DNA from: Pseudooceanicola endophyticus
GTDB taxonomy: Bacteria > Pseudomonadota > Alphaproteobacteria > Rhodobacterales > Rhodobacteraceae
Assembly (NCBI RefSeq): GCF_018760365.1
Contig: NZ_JAHIAB010000006.1
Span: forward strand, 1-64,000
Length of the DNA: 64,000 nucleotides
Direction: 5' to 3'
This document shows, piece after piece, positions 44,859 through 53,279 of this stretch. The notes below the pieces were generated by a model. The model did not search any database. It was not told where the DNA came from and was given only the letters and a program-made list of their open reading frames with translations. A program made the translations under genes and the position numbers. How positions within the stretch are numbered: position 1 is the first letter of the stretch; the number at the start of each line of letters is the position of its first letter.

Positions 44859-45692
44859 TCAGGGCCCGGGAAAGCCCCCCTCATCCAGCGCAAGTGCCCG
44901 CCAGCTTTCACGAATCGAGCGGCTGAAGGTCTCGCCATGCGAGAGGCCCGGGAACACCGTCATCCCGTCCGAGGCCCCGGCCCGCCGGAAAGCGCAGGCC
45001 AGCTCCGGCAGGGCTGTTTCGGGCAGCGCATCGCGCATCTCCATGAAGGCGCGGGCCTCGGGTTTCAGGGACCGCGTGGCGCGGGCCTTCTCGGCGCCGC
45101 CGGTGTGGAACTGCACCGGAATGCGGGGGCGCGCGCCGCTCTCCAGCTGCGCCTTCAGCGTGGTCAGGAAGCGCTGATGATCCCACCAGAGCGCGGGGCT
45201 GGCGGCGATGGCCCCGGCGAAGGGCGAAGGCCCCTGCCCCAGGGCGTGACGCAGCACGAACAGCCCGCCATAGCTGTGCCCCCACAGGAAGCGGCGCGCC
45301 GGGTTCACCGGGGCCAGCGCCTCGGCCCGGGCCACCAGATCCGGCAGCAGCGCCTCGAAGGCCGCCGCCCCGCCCGCCGGACGGCCATGGGGATCAAGGA
45401 CCGGGGCGCCCGCCGCATCGGGGGGCGTATAGTCGCGGGTGCGCTCCAGCCGGGCGAAACGGGCAGGTTCCTCCGCGCCAAGGGCCACCAGAACCGCCCC
45501 CGGACCTTCGGCGCAGCGCGCGCGCACCGGCGCGTCGATGTCCTGGAAGGCGGCATTGCCGTCCAGCGCGTAAAGCACCGGAAAGCCCCCGGGCGGCGGC
45601 GCCTGATCGGGGATCAGCAGGCGCAGGACGATGCGCACCGCAGCGGTGCCGGGCAGAGGGACCTCGGCGGTCCGGTAACCATGGGGGGGCAT
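44859..45692 (-). CDS. IroE/Fes-like siderophore esterase (alpha/beta hydrolase)
   Basis: A 277-residue serine hydrolase of the IroE/BesA esterase group, which cut catecholate triserine lactones to free iron or linearise the siderophore. Nucleophile: FLWGHSYGGLFVLR (~residue 142); SPALWWDHQRFL is the diagnostic block after it; catalytic His in GLSHGETFSRS near the end. No signal peptide is evident, so cytoplasmic action on imported siderophore is the simplest reading. ATG 45692 has AGGAG upstream. It is the last gene of the TRAP operon (24 bp after DctP), not of the NRPS operon. Confidence 0.85.
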   Translation of the reverse strand: MPPHGYRTAEVPLPGTAAVRIVLRLLIPDQAPPPGGFPVLYALDGNAAFQDIDAPVRARCAEGPGAVLVALGAEEPARFARLERTRDYTPPDAAGAPVLDPHGRPAGGAAAFEALLPDLVARAEALAPVNPARRFLWGHSYGGLFVLRHALGQGPSPFAGAIAASPALWWDHQRFLTTLKAQLESGARPRIPVQFHTGGAEKARATRSLKPEARAFMEMRDALPETALPELACAFRRAGASDGMTVFPGLSHGETFSRSIRESWRALALDEGGFPGP

Positions 45693-45715
45693 CGTCTGTC
45701 TCTCCTGTCTGGGGC

Positions 45716-46672
45716 TCAGTCCTGGGCCGCCTCGGCCTCCAGCTGCTTCAGCAGCGGCGCCTTCTGTTCCCATTCGCCGTACCAGGCGTCAATGGCCGGG
45801 CCGAACCAGGCGCGGTCCACCTTCAGCACCGGAACGCCGGTGGTCTCAAGCCTGGCCAGATAGCCCGCGTCGATGTCCTGGTAGCTGGCGATCAGCTGCG
45901 CGGCCTGATCGGCAAAGACCTCCTGCACCACGGCGCGGTCGGCGGCGGAAATCGTCTGCCACTTGCGCCCCGAGGCGACGGCGGCCATCGGGAACAGCAT
46001 GTGGTTCGAGGCGATGATCGTGCCGGCATGATCGTGGTAGCCCGAATTCCAGGTGCCCTCGTAGTCGATCTGCATCCCGTCGATCTGGCCATTGGCGAAG
46101 GCATCGTAAAGCGCGGGCAGCGGCATCGGCGTCGGCGCCGCGCCCAGATCGCTCCAGAATGCCATGGAGGACTGCATCGGCACGGTGCGGATCTTCATGT
46201 GCCGAAGCTGGTCCGCAGTGTCGACCTGCGGGCCGGTGACGATCTGGCGAAAGCCCGCCATGCCCCAGGCCAGCCCCTTCAGGCCGAAGGCGCGCATCCC
46301 CTCCAGCAGCTGTTGCGCCGTGGGCCCCGACAGAAGCTTGCCGGCGGCGTCGTAATCGGCAGCGATGTAGGGCGCCTGGAAGATGCCGTAATTCGGGTCG
46401 CGGTTGGCGAATTCCCCGACCGTCATCATGGCAAAGTCGATGGCCCCGGTCTGGAGCTGCTGAAGCATCCGCGCCTCGTTGCCCAGCTGGCCGGAGGGAA
46501 AGACCAGGATATGCACCCGGCCCCCGGTGCGCGCGGCGATCTCGTCGGCGGCGGCCTGGGCGGACAGGGTCCACTGGTGCGGCGGCGGGGTGATCAGGCC
46601 CAGGCGGTAATCCTTGGCCGACAGCGGGCCCGCCACAAGCAGGGCGGCAAGGGAAAGGAGAAGCTTCTTCAT
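45716..46672 (-). CDS. TRAP transporter substrate-binding protein (DctP family)
   Basis: A 318-residue periplasmic binding protein. Signal peptide KKLLLSLAALLVAGPLSA. TRAP features: GRVHILVFPSGQLGNEARML near residue 50, the GFRQIVTGP strand, and MKIRTVPMQSSM, which carries the Arg that normally pairs with the ligand carboxylate. DAFANGQIDGMQIDYEGTW is the hinge region. The ligand is expected to be a carboxylate; given the neighbours, an aryl acid or aryl-serine is possible. It lies 11 bp after the large permease gene. Confidence 0.9.
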   Translation of the reverse strand: MKKLLLSLAALLVAGPLSAKDYRLGLITPPPHQWTLSAQAAADEIAARTGGRVHILVFPSGQLGNEARMLQQLQTGAIDFAMMTVGEFANRDPNYGIFQAPYIAADYDAAGKLLSGPTAQQLLEGMRAFGLKGLAWGMAGFRQIVTGPQVDTADQLRHMKIRTVPMQSSMAFWSDLGAAPTPMPLPALYDAFANGQIDGMQIDYEGTWNSGYHDHAGTIIASNHMLFPMAAVASGRKWQTISAADRAVVQEVFADQAAQLIASYQDIDAGYLARLETTGVPVLKVDRAWFGPAIDAWYGEWEQKAPLLKQLEAEAAQD

Positions 46673-46683
46673 GTCCGGTCTCG

Positions 46684-47958
46684 TTATCCGAGGAGGCGCC
46701 CCAGACCCAGCGACAGGCCGGGCCAGAGCGAAAGGGCCGCCAGCAGCAGGCCGACCGCGCCCAGGTAGGGCAGCAGGCGGCGCGCGATGCGCCCCGAGGG
46801 CACGTCATTCAGCAGGGCGGCGGTGAAAAGACCCGATCCGACGGGCGGCGTCAGCAGCCCGGCAGCCAGGTTGATGCAGGTGATCAGGCCGAACTGCACC
46901 GGGTCGATGCCATAGACATCCTGCGCCACCGGCAGCAGCACCGGCACGGTCAGGATCAGCGCCGGCAGCGGGTCGGTGACCATGCCCAGCAGCAACAGCA
47001 GCAGGTTCAGCAGCAGCAGGAACACCAGCGGGTTGTCCGAGACCTGCGCCAGCCAGGCGGCGACGGTGGCGGGCAGGTTCTCCCAGGCGGCGACCCAGGC
47101 GTAGAGGCCGGCAGCGGCGATCAGGAACAGGATCGAAGCCGAGGAAACCGCCGTGGCCTTCAGCGCCGGCCACAGATCGGCAAAGCCGATCTCGTGCCAG
47201 AGCCAGCGGCCCAGCACGAAAACCGCGAGGGCCGCGACGACCCCGGCCTCGGTCGGGGTGGCGATGCCGCCCAGGATGGCGCCGATCATCGCGGCGGGCA
47301 CCGCCAGCGCCGGCAGGGCGCCGGTCAGGATGCGGGTCTTGCCGGTGGCCGGGCGCGCCGAGGCCGGAAACCCGTGGCGCCGCCCCATCAGATGGGTCAG
47401 GGCCATGAACAGGACCAGCATGATCAGCCCCGGCACGACCCCGGCCAGGAACAGGTCTCCGATCGGCAGCTGGGCGATGACGCCGTAGACGATCAGCAGC
47501 ATCGAGGGCGGCAGCACCGGGGCCAGCAGGCCACCGGCGGCGGTGATGGTGGCGGCCATGTCGCGGCTGTAGCCGGCGCGCACCATCTCGGGCACGGCGA
47601 GGCGCGACATCAGGGTGATCTGCGCCACGGTCGAACCCAGCACCGCCGCCATCAGCGCATTGGCGATCAGGTTGACCTGCGCCAGCCCGCCGCGCACCGG
47701 CCCGACCACCAGCGCCGCCAGCGCGATCAGCCGCCGCCCCGCCCCGGAGGCGTTCAGCAGCTCTCCGAGGAAGATGAACACCGGCAGCGCCAGCAGGCCA
47801 TAGCTTTCGACACCGCCGAACAGCGTCTGCGGCACCGAGATCAGCAGCACCTGGGCCTCTCCGGAGAGCAGGATCTGCAACACGGCGGCAATCGCCATGG
47901 CAAAGGCGATGGGCAGGCCGATCAGCAGCAGGGTCAGGAAACACAGCAGGCTCAGCAC
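46684..47958 (-). CDS. TRAP transporter large permease (DctM family)
   Basis: A 424-residue, ~12-TM sodium-coupled permease subunit. Family landmarks: LLIGLPIAFAMAIAAVLQIL at the start, LPVFIFLGELLNASGAGRRL, GSTVAQITLMSRLAVPEM and ILGGIATPTEAGVVAALAV, plus DPLPALILTVPVLLP. GTG start at 47958 overlaps the small-subunit stop by 7 bases, as usual for dctQM pairs. Confidence 0.93.
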   Translation of the reverse strand: MLSLLCFLTLLLIGLPIAFAMAIAAVLQILLSGEAQVLLISVPQTLFGGVESYGLLALPVFIFLGELLNASGAGRRLIALAALVVGPVRGGLAQVNLIANALMAAVLGSTVAQITLMSRLAVPEMVRAGYSRDMAATITAAGGLLAPVLPPSMLLIVYGVIAQLPIGDLFLAGVVPGLIMLVLFMALTHLMGRRHGFPASARPATGKTRILTGALPALAVPAAMIGAILGGIATPTEAGVVAALAVFVLGRWLWHEIGFADLWPALKATAVSSASILFLIAAAGLYAWVAAWENLPATVAAWLAQVSDNPLVFLLLLNLLLLLLGMVTDPLPALILTVPVLLPVAQDVYGIDPVQFGLITCINLAAGLLTPPVGSGLFTAALLNDVPSGRIARRLLPYLGAVGLLLAALSLWPGLSLGLGRLLG

Positions 47959-48485
47959 GGTGCATCCCCCCGCAGCAGCCGGGCGATCTGGGCCAGCACA
48001 TGCAGCAGGCTGCCGGCGCAGAACGGGATCAGCACCAGCCAGGCCCAGACCTTTGGCACGCCCAGCGTCACGGTGGGTTCCTGGTAGACGAAGTTGAAGG
48101 TGGCCTCGGCGAAGGCCTGGGCGCTTTCGGCGCGCAGCAGGCCCAACGGGTCGAACCAGCGCCACAGCAGCAGCGCGAAGCCCGCCAGCGCCAGCAGCAG
48201 AACCAGCCGCACCAGCCCCTGCACCCGGGCCCGCCCGCGCGGCCCCAGCCGCGCCTCCAGCAGATCGACCGAGATATGGCGCCCAGATGCCAGCGCCGCC
48301 GAGGCGCCGAAGAAGCCCGCGCAGGCCATCAGCAGCACGGCGAGCTCGTCGCTCCAGGCCAGGGGGTGGCCGGCGCTGCGCCAGCCCGCCCCGATCAGCA
48401 GGATCAGGAAGACCCCGCCCATCAGCCCCGCCGCAAGCGCGGTTTCCGCCCGCGCCACCTGTTTGTCGATCCGCTCCAGCCGCAT
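47952..48485 (-). CDS. TRAP transporter small permease (DctQ family)
   Basis: A 177-residue four-TM protein. Recognised from ACAGFFGASAALASGRHISV followed by DLLEARLGPRGRARVQ, the conserved DctQ loop, and hydrophobic segments at about residues 20-38, 48-66, 90-110 and 145-165. First gene of dctQ-dctM-dctP-esterase. I see no TGA-N9-TCA box in the ~140 bp upstream, so iron control of this operon is not shown. Confidence 0.88.
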   Translation of the reverse strand: MRLERIDKQVARAETALAAGLMGGVFLILLIGAGWRSAGHPLAWSDELAVLLMACAGFFGASAALASGRHISVDLLEARLGPRGRARVQGLVRLVLLLALAGFALLLWRWFDPLGLLRAESAQAFAEATFNFVYQEPTVTLGVPKVWAWLVLIPFCAGSLLHVLAQIARLLRGDAPC

Positions 48486-48627
48486 GGCGCACTCCGTCCT
48501 GCCGGAGCTGCGGCGGCCCCGTAAGGGGCCGTCCGGAACGCCGGTCCATCGCTAGGTGCTGGCATCCCGCTGGCGGAGGCGGACCATAGCGATCACCGGA
48601 GGCTTTGCAAGCGCTGCCCCGAAGGCG

Positions 48628-49914
48628 TCAGGCGCCCTGAACCGGGGCCACCGCAACCCCCAGCGCCGCCAGATCGCGCCAGTACTGCGGGTAGGTCTTG
48701 GCGGTGCAACCCGGATCCAGAATGCGGATCCCCTGCACTTTCAGCCCCGCCAGGGCAAAGCACATGGCGATGCGGTGATCGGCATAGGTCTCGATCTCGG
48801 CGGGCAGGCTCTGGCCGGCATAGGCGGGGTTTCCGGCAACGATCAGGTCATCGCCCTCCTCGCGCGCAAGGCCCGGCAGGATGCGGTTCAGCTCGGCCGA
48901 AAGGGCGCGGATGCGGTCGCATTCCTTGACCCGCAGGTTGGCGATGCCGGTAAAGCGCACCGGGGTCTCGTTGAACATCGCCATGACCGCCAGCGTCGGG
49001 ATCGCGTCCTGCATCTGGTCGCCGACGATCTCTGCGGGCATGTGGGGGAACTGCGCGATGACCGCATGGGCGCGGGCGTCGGGCTGGCTCATCTCCTCGG
49101 CCCGGGCGCCGATGTCGATGGCCCCGCCGGTCAGCACCTCGGCAGCCCAGAGGTAGGTCGCGGCCGAGGCATCGGGTTCGATGGCGTAATCCGCCGCGCG
49201 GTAGCCGGTCGGGTGCACCAGCCAGGACAGCGGGCCGACCTCTTCGACCTCGGCACCGAAGGCGCGCATCACCGAGAGCGTGATGTCGACATACCCGCGC
49301 GAGCCGATGGCGCCGCCGGTCACCTCGATGCGGATCGGCATCGGGGCCACCGGCGCGGCCATCAGCAGCGCCGAGACATACTGGCTGGAAAGCGAGCCGT
49401 CGATTTCCAGCACCCTCACCTGGTCCGAGGCCAGCGCGCCCGGGTTGCCCCGGATCACCACCGGCGGACAGCCGCTCGGGGCCTCGGCGGCGACGCCCAG
49501 GCGGTTCAGCGCCTCGACCAGCGGGCGGATCGGGCGTTTCTGCATGTGCTCATCGCCGGTCACTACGACCTCGCCGTCCAGGAAGGCGCAGGCGGCGGTC
49601 AGGAAGCGCACGGCAGTGCCCGCGTTGCCCAGGAACAGCGGCGCCTCGGGCGGGGTCAGGTAACCCGGAGAGGTGACCGTGAAGGTGGTCTCTTCCTCCT
49701 GGGTGACGGTGACGCCCATGGCACGCAGCGCGGTCATCATGTGGCGGGTGTCGTCGCTGGTCAGCGCGCCGCTCAGGCGGCTGGTGCCCTTCGACAGGGC
49801 CGCCACCAGCAGCGCCCGGTTGGTGATCGACTTCGATCCCGGCAGGGCGACACGGCCGGTCAGGGGCTGTGCGGGCGGCGTGATATCAACGGCATGAAGC
49901 GAGGCAGCGGGCAT
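48628..49914 (-). CDS. aroA: 3-phosphoshikimate 1-carboxyvinyltransferase (EPSP synthase), AroA
   Basis: A 428-residue shikimate-pathway enzyme joining shikimate-3-phosphate and PEP on the way to chorismate. N-terminal LPGSKSITNRALLVAAL, then LFLGNAGTAVRFLTAA, the DGSLSSQYVSALLMAAP segment, and C-terminal ETYADHRIAMCFALAG with the catalytic acidic and basic residues. At the position of Pro101 in E. coli (GNAGTAMRPLT) this enzyme has Phe. ATG 49914 chosen over a longer unconserved frame. Chorismate is also the precursor of 2,3-dihydroxybenzoate, but aroA is a general gene and adjacency to the TRAP operon may be chance. Confidence 0.95.
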   Translation of the reverse strand: MPAASLHAVDITPPAQPLTGRVALPGSKSITNRALLVAALSKGTSRLSGALTSDDTRHMMTALRAMGVTVTQEEETTFTVTSPGYLTPPEAPLFLGNAGTAVRFLTAACAFLDGEVVVTGDEHMQKRPIRPLVEALNRLGVAAEAPSGCPPVVIRGNPGALASDQVRVLEIDGSLSSQYVSALLMAAPVAPMPIRIEVTGGAIGSRGYVDITLSVMRAFGAEVEEVGPLSWLVHPTGYRAADYAIEPDASAATYLWAAEVLTGGAIDIGARAEEMSQPDARAHAVIAQFPHMPAEIVGDQMQDAIPTLAVMAMFNETPVRFTGIANLRVKECDRIRALSAELNRILPGLAREEGDDLIVAGNPAYAGQSLPAEIETYADHRIAMCFALAGLKVQGIRILDPGCTAKTYPQYWRDLAALGVAVAPVQGA

Positions 49915-50058
49915 CGGGGCACTTTCCGGTCTGGTGGCAGGCTTTGCCCCCCTTACAACGCCGGGCGGCGTTCCGGTAGACCCGAGGGCATCGGCGCGCC
50001 CCAATTGCCCGCAAGGCCCGCCGTCCGGCGACGGGCCCTGCGGTGATGCGGGATGGCC

Positions 50059-51861
50059 TCAGCTGGCGTGATGGGGTGGCTCAAGCCCCCAGACCGGGGT
50101 TTCCAGCCCCTCGTAACGGGCCTTCAGCTGCAGCGAGAGGTAGCGCGAATAATGCCGCGACTGGTGCAGGTTGCCACCGTGGAACCACAGCCCCTCCTGC
50201 ATGGTGGGTTTCCACATGTTGCGCTGCTCGCCCTCCCAGGGGCCGGGGTCCTTGGTGGTCTCGGAGCCAAGGCCCCAGCACTTGCCGACCTTGTCGGCGA
50301 CCTCGGGGCTGATCAGATCCGCAGCCCACCCGTTCATCGAGCCATAGCCCGTAGCATAGACCACCAGATCGGCGGGCAGTTCGGTGCCGTCGTCCAGCAC
50401 CACCGCATCGCGGGTCAGATGGCTGACGCCCTTGCCCGATTGCAGCTTGATCGAGCCGTCGATCACCAGATCGCAGGCCCCCACGTCGATGTAGTAGCCC
50501 GAGCCGCGGCGCAGGTACTTCATGAACAGCCCGCTTTCGTCATCCCCGAAGTCCAGCAGGAAGCCCGCCGCCCGCAAAGCGTCGTAGAATTCGGCGTCGC
50601 GCTCCTTGATCTGGTCGTATTGCGGCACGTGGAATTCATGCATGATCCGGTAGGGGATCGAGGCAAAGATCATGTCCGCCTTGTCGGTGGTGATCCCGTT
50701 CGCCAGCGCCTCTTCGGAATAAAGCCCGCCCAGGCAGACCTCTCTCAGGCTGTCGGACTTGACGATATGGGTCGAGGAGCGCTGCACCATGGTCACGTCG
50801 GCACCGTTTTCCCACAGCGCCGCGCAGATGTCGTGGGCCGAGTTGTTGGCGCCGATCACCACCACCTTCTTGCCGCGATAGGCGTCGGGTCCGGGGTGCT
50901 GGCTGGAATGCTGCTGCTCGCCCGCGAAGATGTCCTGCCCGGGGAAGACCGGGACATTGGGCTTGCCGGACATGCCGGTGGCCAGCACCAGCTGTTTCGG
51001 ATGCAGCACGACCTCTTCGCCGTTGCGATCCAGCGTCACCGTCCATTCGCCCGTCGCCTCGTCGTAGCGGGCCGAGGTGGCGCGGGTCGAGGACCAGTAG
51101 TTCAGCTCCATCACGCGGGTGTACATCTCCAGCCAGTCGCCGATCTTGTCCTTCGGCGCGAAGACCGGCCAGTTGTCGGGGAAGGGGATGTAGGGCAGAT
51201 GGTCGTACCAGACCGGGTCATGCAGGCAGAGCGACTTGTAGCGCTTGCGCCACTGATCGCCGGGGCGTTCATGGGCATCGACGATGATCGCGGGCACCCC
51301 CAGCTGGCGCAGCCTTGCGCCCAGGGCGATGCCGCCCTGCCCGCCGCCGATCACCAGCACATAGGGCTGATCCTGATAGCCCAGGCGCGTGGCCTCTTCC
51401 TCGCGCTTTTCCTTCCAGGACAGGCGCTCGGGGTCGTGGCCATGCTCGGCGCCCATGGGGCGGCGCAGCTTGCGGGGTTCCTCGTGGCCCTTCAGCTCGT
51501 GCAGGGTGGTCAGCAGGGTCCAGATGCGCCCGCCCTTCATGCGGATGTAGCCGACGCCGCGGCCCTGCGCGGTCTCCAGCCGCAGCCAGCCCTCGGTGAC
51601 GCCATCGGCCTCGGAGACCTCCTCGGCCGGGTCGAGCACCAGCGCCTGCGGGGCAACGGCGGGCAGCTGTGCCGCCGCCATGGCGCGGATCTGGGGCCGC
51701 CCCTCGCAGGTCTTCAGGTTCCAGGTAAAGGCCGCCAGATCGCGCCAGAATCCCGTTTCCAGGAACAGATCTGCGACCGCATCGGCATCCTGCGCCACGA
51801 GGGCGCGTTCAAGATCGGCGACAAGGGCGGCCAGCTGGCCGCGCGGGGTTGTGTCGAGCAT
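50059..51861 (-). CDS. Flavin-containing monooxygenase with N-terminal NTF2/SnoaL-like domain
   Basis: A 600-residue FAD/NADPH enzyme. Residues ~1-125 look like an NTF2/SnoaL-type domain (LERALVAQDADAVADLFLE, RIWTLLTTLHELKGHE). FAD-binding Rossmann motif VIGGGQGGIALGARL lies at ~172 and the NADPH one, VVVIGANNSAHDICAAL, at ~330; LVVYATGYGSMNGW is near the end. This is the FMO/Baeyer-Villiger superfamily; the strict BVMO fingerprint is not obvious, so ketone, amine or sulfur oxidation are all possible. AGGAG precedes ATG 51861. It lies 98 bp after the butanediol-type dehydrogenase and probably shares its promoter. Confidence 0.88.
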   Translation of the reverse strand: MLDTTPRGQLAALVADLERALVAQDADAVADLFLETGFWRDLAAFTWNLKTCEGRPQIRAMAAAQLPAVAPQALVLDPAEEVSEADGVTEGWLRLETAQGRGVGYIRMKGGRIWTLLTTLHELKGHEEPRKLRRPMGAEHGHDPERLSWKEKREEEATRLGYQDQPYVLVIGGGQGGIALGARLRQLGVPAIIVDAHERPGDQWRKRYKSLCLHDPVWYDHLPYIPFPDNWPVFAPKDKIGDWLEMYTRVMELNYWSSTRATSARYDEATGEWTVTLDRNGEEVVLHPKQLVLATGMSGKPNVPVFPGQDIFAGEQQHSSQHPGPDAYRGKKVVVIGANNSAHDICAALWENGADVTMVQRSSTHIVKSDSLREVCLGGLYSEEALANGITTDKADMIFASIPYRIMHEFHVPQYDQIKERDAEFYDALRAAGFLLDFGDDESGLFMKYLRRGSGYYIDVGACDLVIDGSIKLQSGKGVSHLTRDAVVLDDGTELPADLVVYATGYGSMNGWAADLISPEVADKVGKCWGLGSETTKDPGPWEGEQRNMWKPTMQEGLWFHGGNLHQSRHYSRYLSLQLKARYEGLETPVWGLEPPHHAS

Positions 51862-51959
51862 GGTTTCTCCTCCCATAAGCTCCGGTTTGGTGCGGCGGCG
51901 CGAGCGGGGCTCCTCTTCCCCATGGGCCCGCGCCGTCGCAGGATGTCGGACCGAAGGCC

Positions 51960-53033
51960 TCAGGCCTCCAGGTCGATCAGGATCTTCAGCTGGGTGCCTG
52001 CCGGGTCCAGCAGCGCCTCAAAGCCCTCGGCCACGGCGTCATCCAGCGTGATCTTCTTGGTGACCACCTTCTTCGAGGGGATGGCCCCCGAAGCGATCAG
52101 GTCCATGACGCGCGGCCAGCTGTGCGCCGGGTAGCACCAGGAGCCCTTCACGGTGACGTCCTTGAAGGTCACATCGAAGAAGTTCAGCTTGCCGACGCCC
52201 GGGTGCACGCCGGTGGCGACGATGGTCCCCTGCTTGCGCACCGCATCCAGGCAGCTTTGCAGCGCCTTGTCGTTGCCGACGCATTCGATGGCGATGTCGC
52301 AGCCCAGGTTGTCCTGCGTGTTCGCCTGCACGACCTTGACCAGATCGTCCTTCATCGGGTTCACGGCGATGACGCCCGGCACGATTTCCTGTGCCAGTTT
52401 CAGCCGCGTCTCGTTCATGTCCGAGACGAACAGCTTCGTCGCGCCGAAGGCCCGCGCCGTCAGCAGCGCCAGGATGCCGATCGGGCCGGCGCCGGTGATC
52501 AGCACGCTGTCGCCCGCCTTCACGCCGGCACGGTCGCAGGCATAGACGGTGACGGCGGTGGGTTCGACCAGCGCGGCCTCCTCGTCCGAGAGGGTCTCGG
52601 GGATCTTGTAGACGTTGTAATCGTTCAGCACAGAGGCCTCGGCCATGCCGCCCCAGTTCCAGCTGAGCCCCACCAGACCCAGCACGGGCGACAGGTTCAG
52701 CCAGCCGCGCTCGCCGAAATATTCGCCGGTGCGCGGGCCGATCAGCGGCTGGATCGCCACCCGGTCGCCGACCTTGACGTTGGTGACGCCTTCGCCGACG
52801 GCGGTCACGGTGCCGCCGAACTCATGGCCCAGGATCTGGACGCCGCTGACGCCGGTATAGGGGTGCGGCTCGGTCGGAATGAAGATCGGCCCATGGGCAT
52901 ATTCGTGCAGGTCGGTCCCGCAGATCCCGACGTAGCGGTTCTTGACCGCCACCTGTCCCGGACCCGGTGCCGCCGGAGCATCAATCTCCTCGACCCGCAG
53001 GTCTTTCGCGGCGTGGAAACGCAATGCCTTCAT
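51960..53033 (-). CDS. bdhA: 2,3-butanediol dehydrogenase-like zinc alcohol dehydrogenase
   Basis: A 357-residue medium-chain dehydrogenase. Zinc and catalytic site: GICGTDLHEYAHGPIF and LGHEFGGTVTAVGEG; NAD-binding motif LITGAGPIGILALLTARAFGA; EPTAVTVYACDRAGVK. Closest in pattern to BdhA/(R,R)-butanediol dehydrogenases that interconvert acetoin and butanediol, although related sorbitol/threonine enzymes look similar. AAGGAG precedes ATG 53033. It is divergent from an AcoR-like regulator, the usual partner of acetoin/butanediol genes, which supports the assignment. Confidence 0.88.
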   Translation of the reverse strand: MKALRFHAAKDLRVEEIDAPAAPGPGQVAVKNRYVGICGTDLHEYAHGPIFIPTEPHPYTGVSGVQILGHEFGGTVTAVGEGVTNVKVGDRVAIQPLIGPRTGEYFGERGWLNLSPVLGLVGLSWNWGGMAEASVLNDYNVYKIPETLSDEEAALVEPTAVTVYACDRAGVKAGDSVLITGAGPIGILALLTARAFGATKLFVSDMNETRLKLAQEIVPGVIAVNPMKDDLVKVVQANTQDNLGCDIAIECVGNDKALQSCLDAVRKQGTIVATGVHPGVGKLNFFDVTFKDVTVKGSWCYPAHSWPRVMDLIASGAIPSKKVVTKKITLDDAVAEGFEALLDPAGTQLKILIDLEA

Positions 53034-53135
53034 CTTCGGATCTCCTTCTAGATTTCGGCGTCAGGGTGGCGCGCGCGCTGATGCGCCTCAAGCGTGGAAT
53101 GGAAGCGCCGCGTTTCCATGCACTTAGCCTCTTGC

Positions 53136-53165
53136 CCTGTTGCATGCGGCTGCATACCTGTTGCA
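53136..53165. promoter_or_regulatory. Direct repeats in the bdhA/regulator intergenic region
   Basis: CCTGTTGCA occurs at 53136-53144 and 53157-53165, exactly 21 bp apart (two helical turns), with a partial copy CCTGTTGGC near 53221. Each is nested in TGCATGC/TGCATAC half-palindromes. Likely activator sites. No -24/-12 (TGGC-N9-TTGC) promoter is visible in the 246-bp gap on either strand. Confidence 0.5.
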
Positions 53166-53279
53166 GGCCGCCGCCACAGTTGCGCCGCGGTGCGGCGCGA
53201 TGCTGCACCCCGCCCACTCCCCTGTTGGCTGCAAGGACCGTTGCGATATCATCCAGAGCGCGCCCAGGAGGGAGTCGCG

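Noticed and set aside
48486-48627. Iron-Rhodo-box upstream of the TRAP operon
   Set aside because: Searched by eye for TGA-N9-TCA before dctQ; none found, so iron control of the TRAP-esterase operon is not claimed.
53034-53279. Sigma-54 promoter for the butanediol dehydrogenase gene
   Set aside because: No TGGCAC-N5-TTGC-like element found on either strand, and the adjacent activator lacks GAFTGA.
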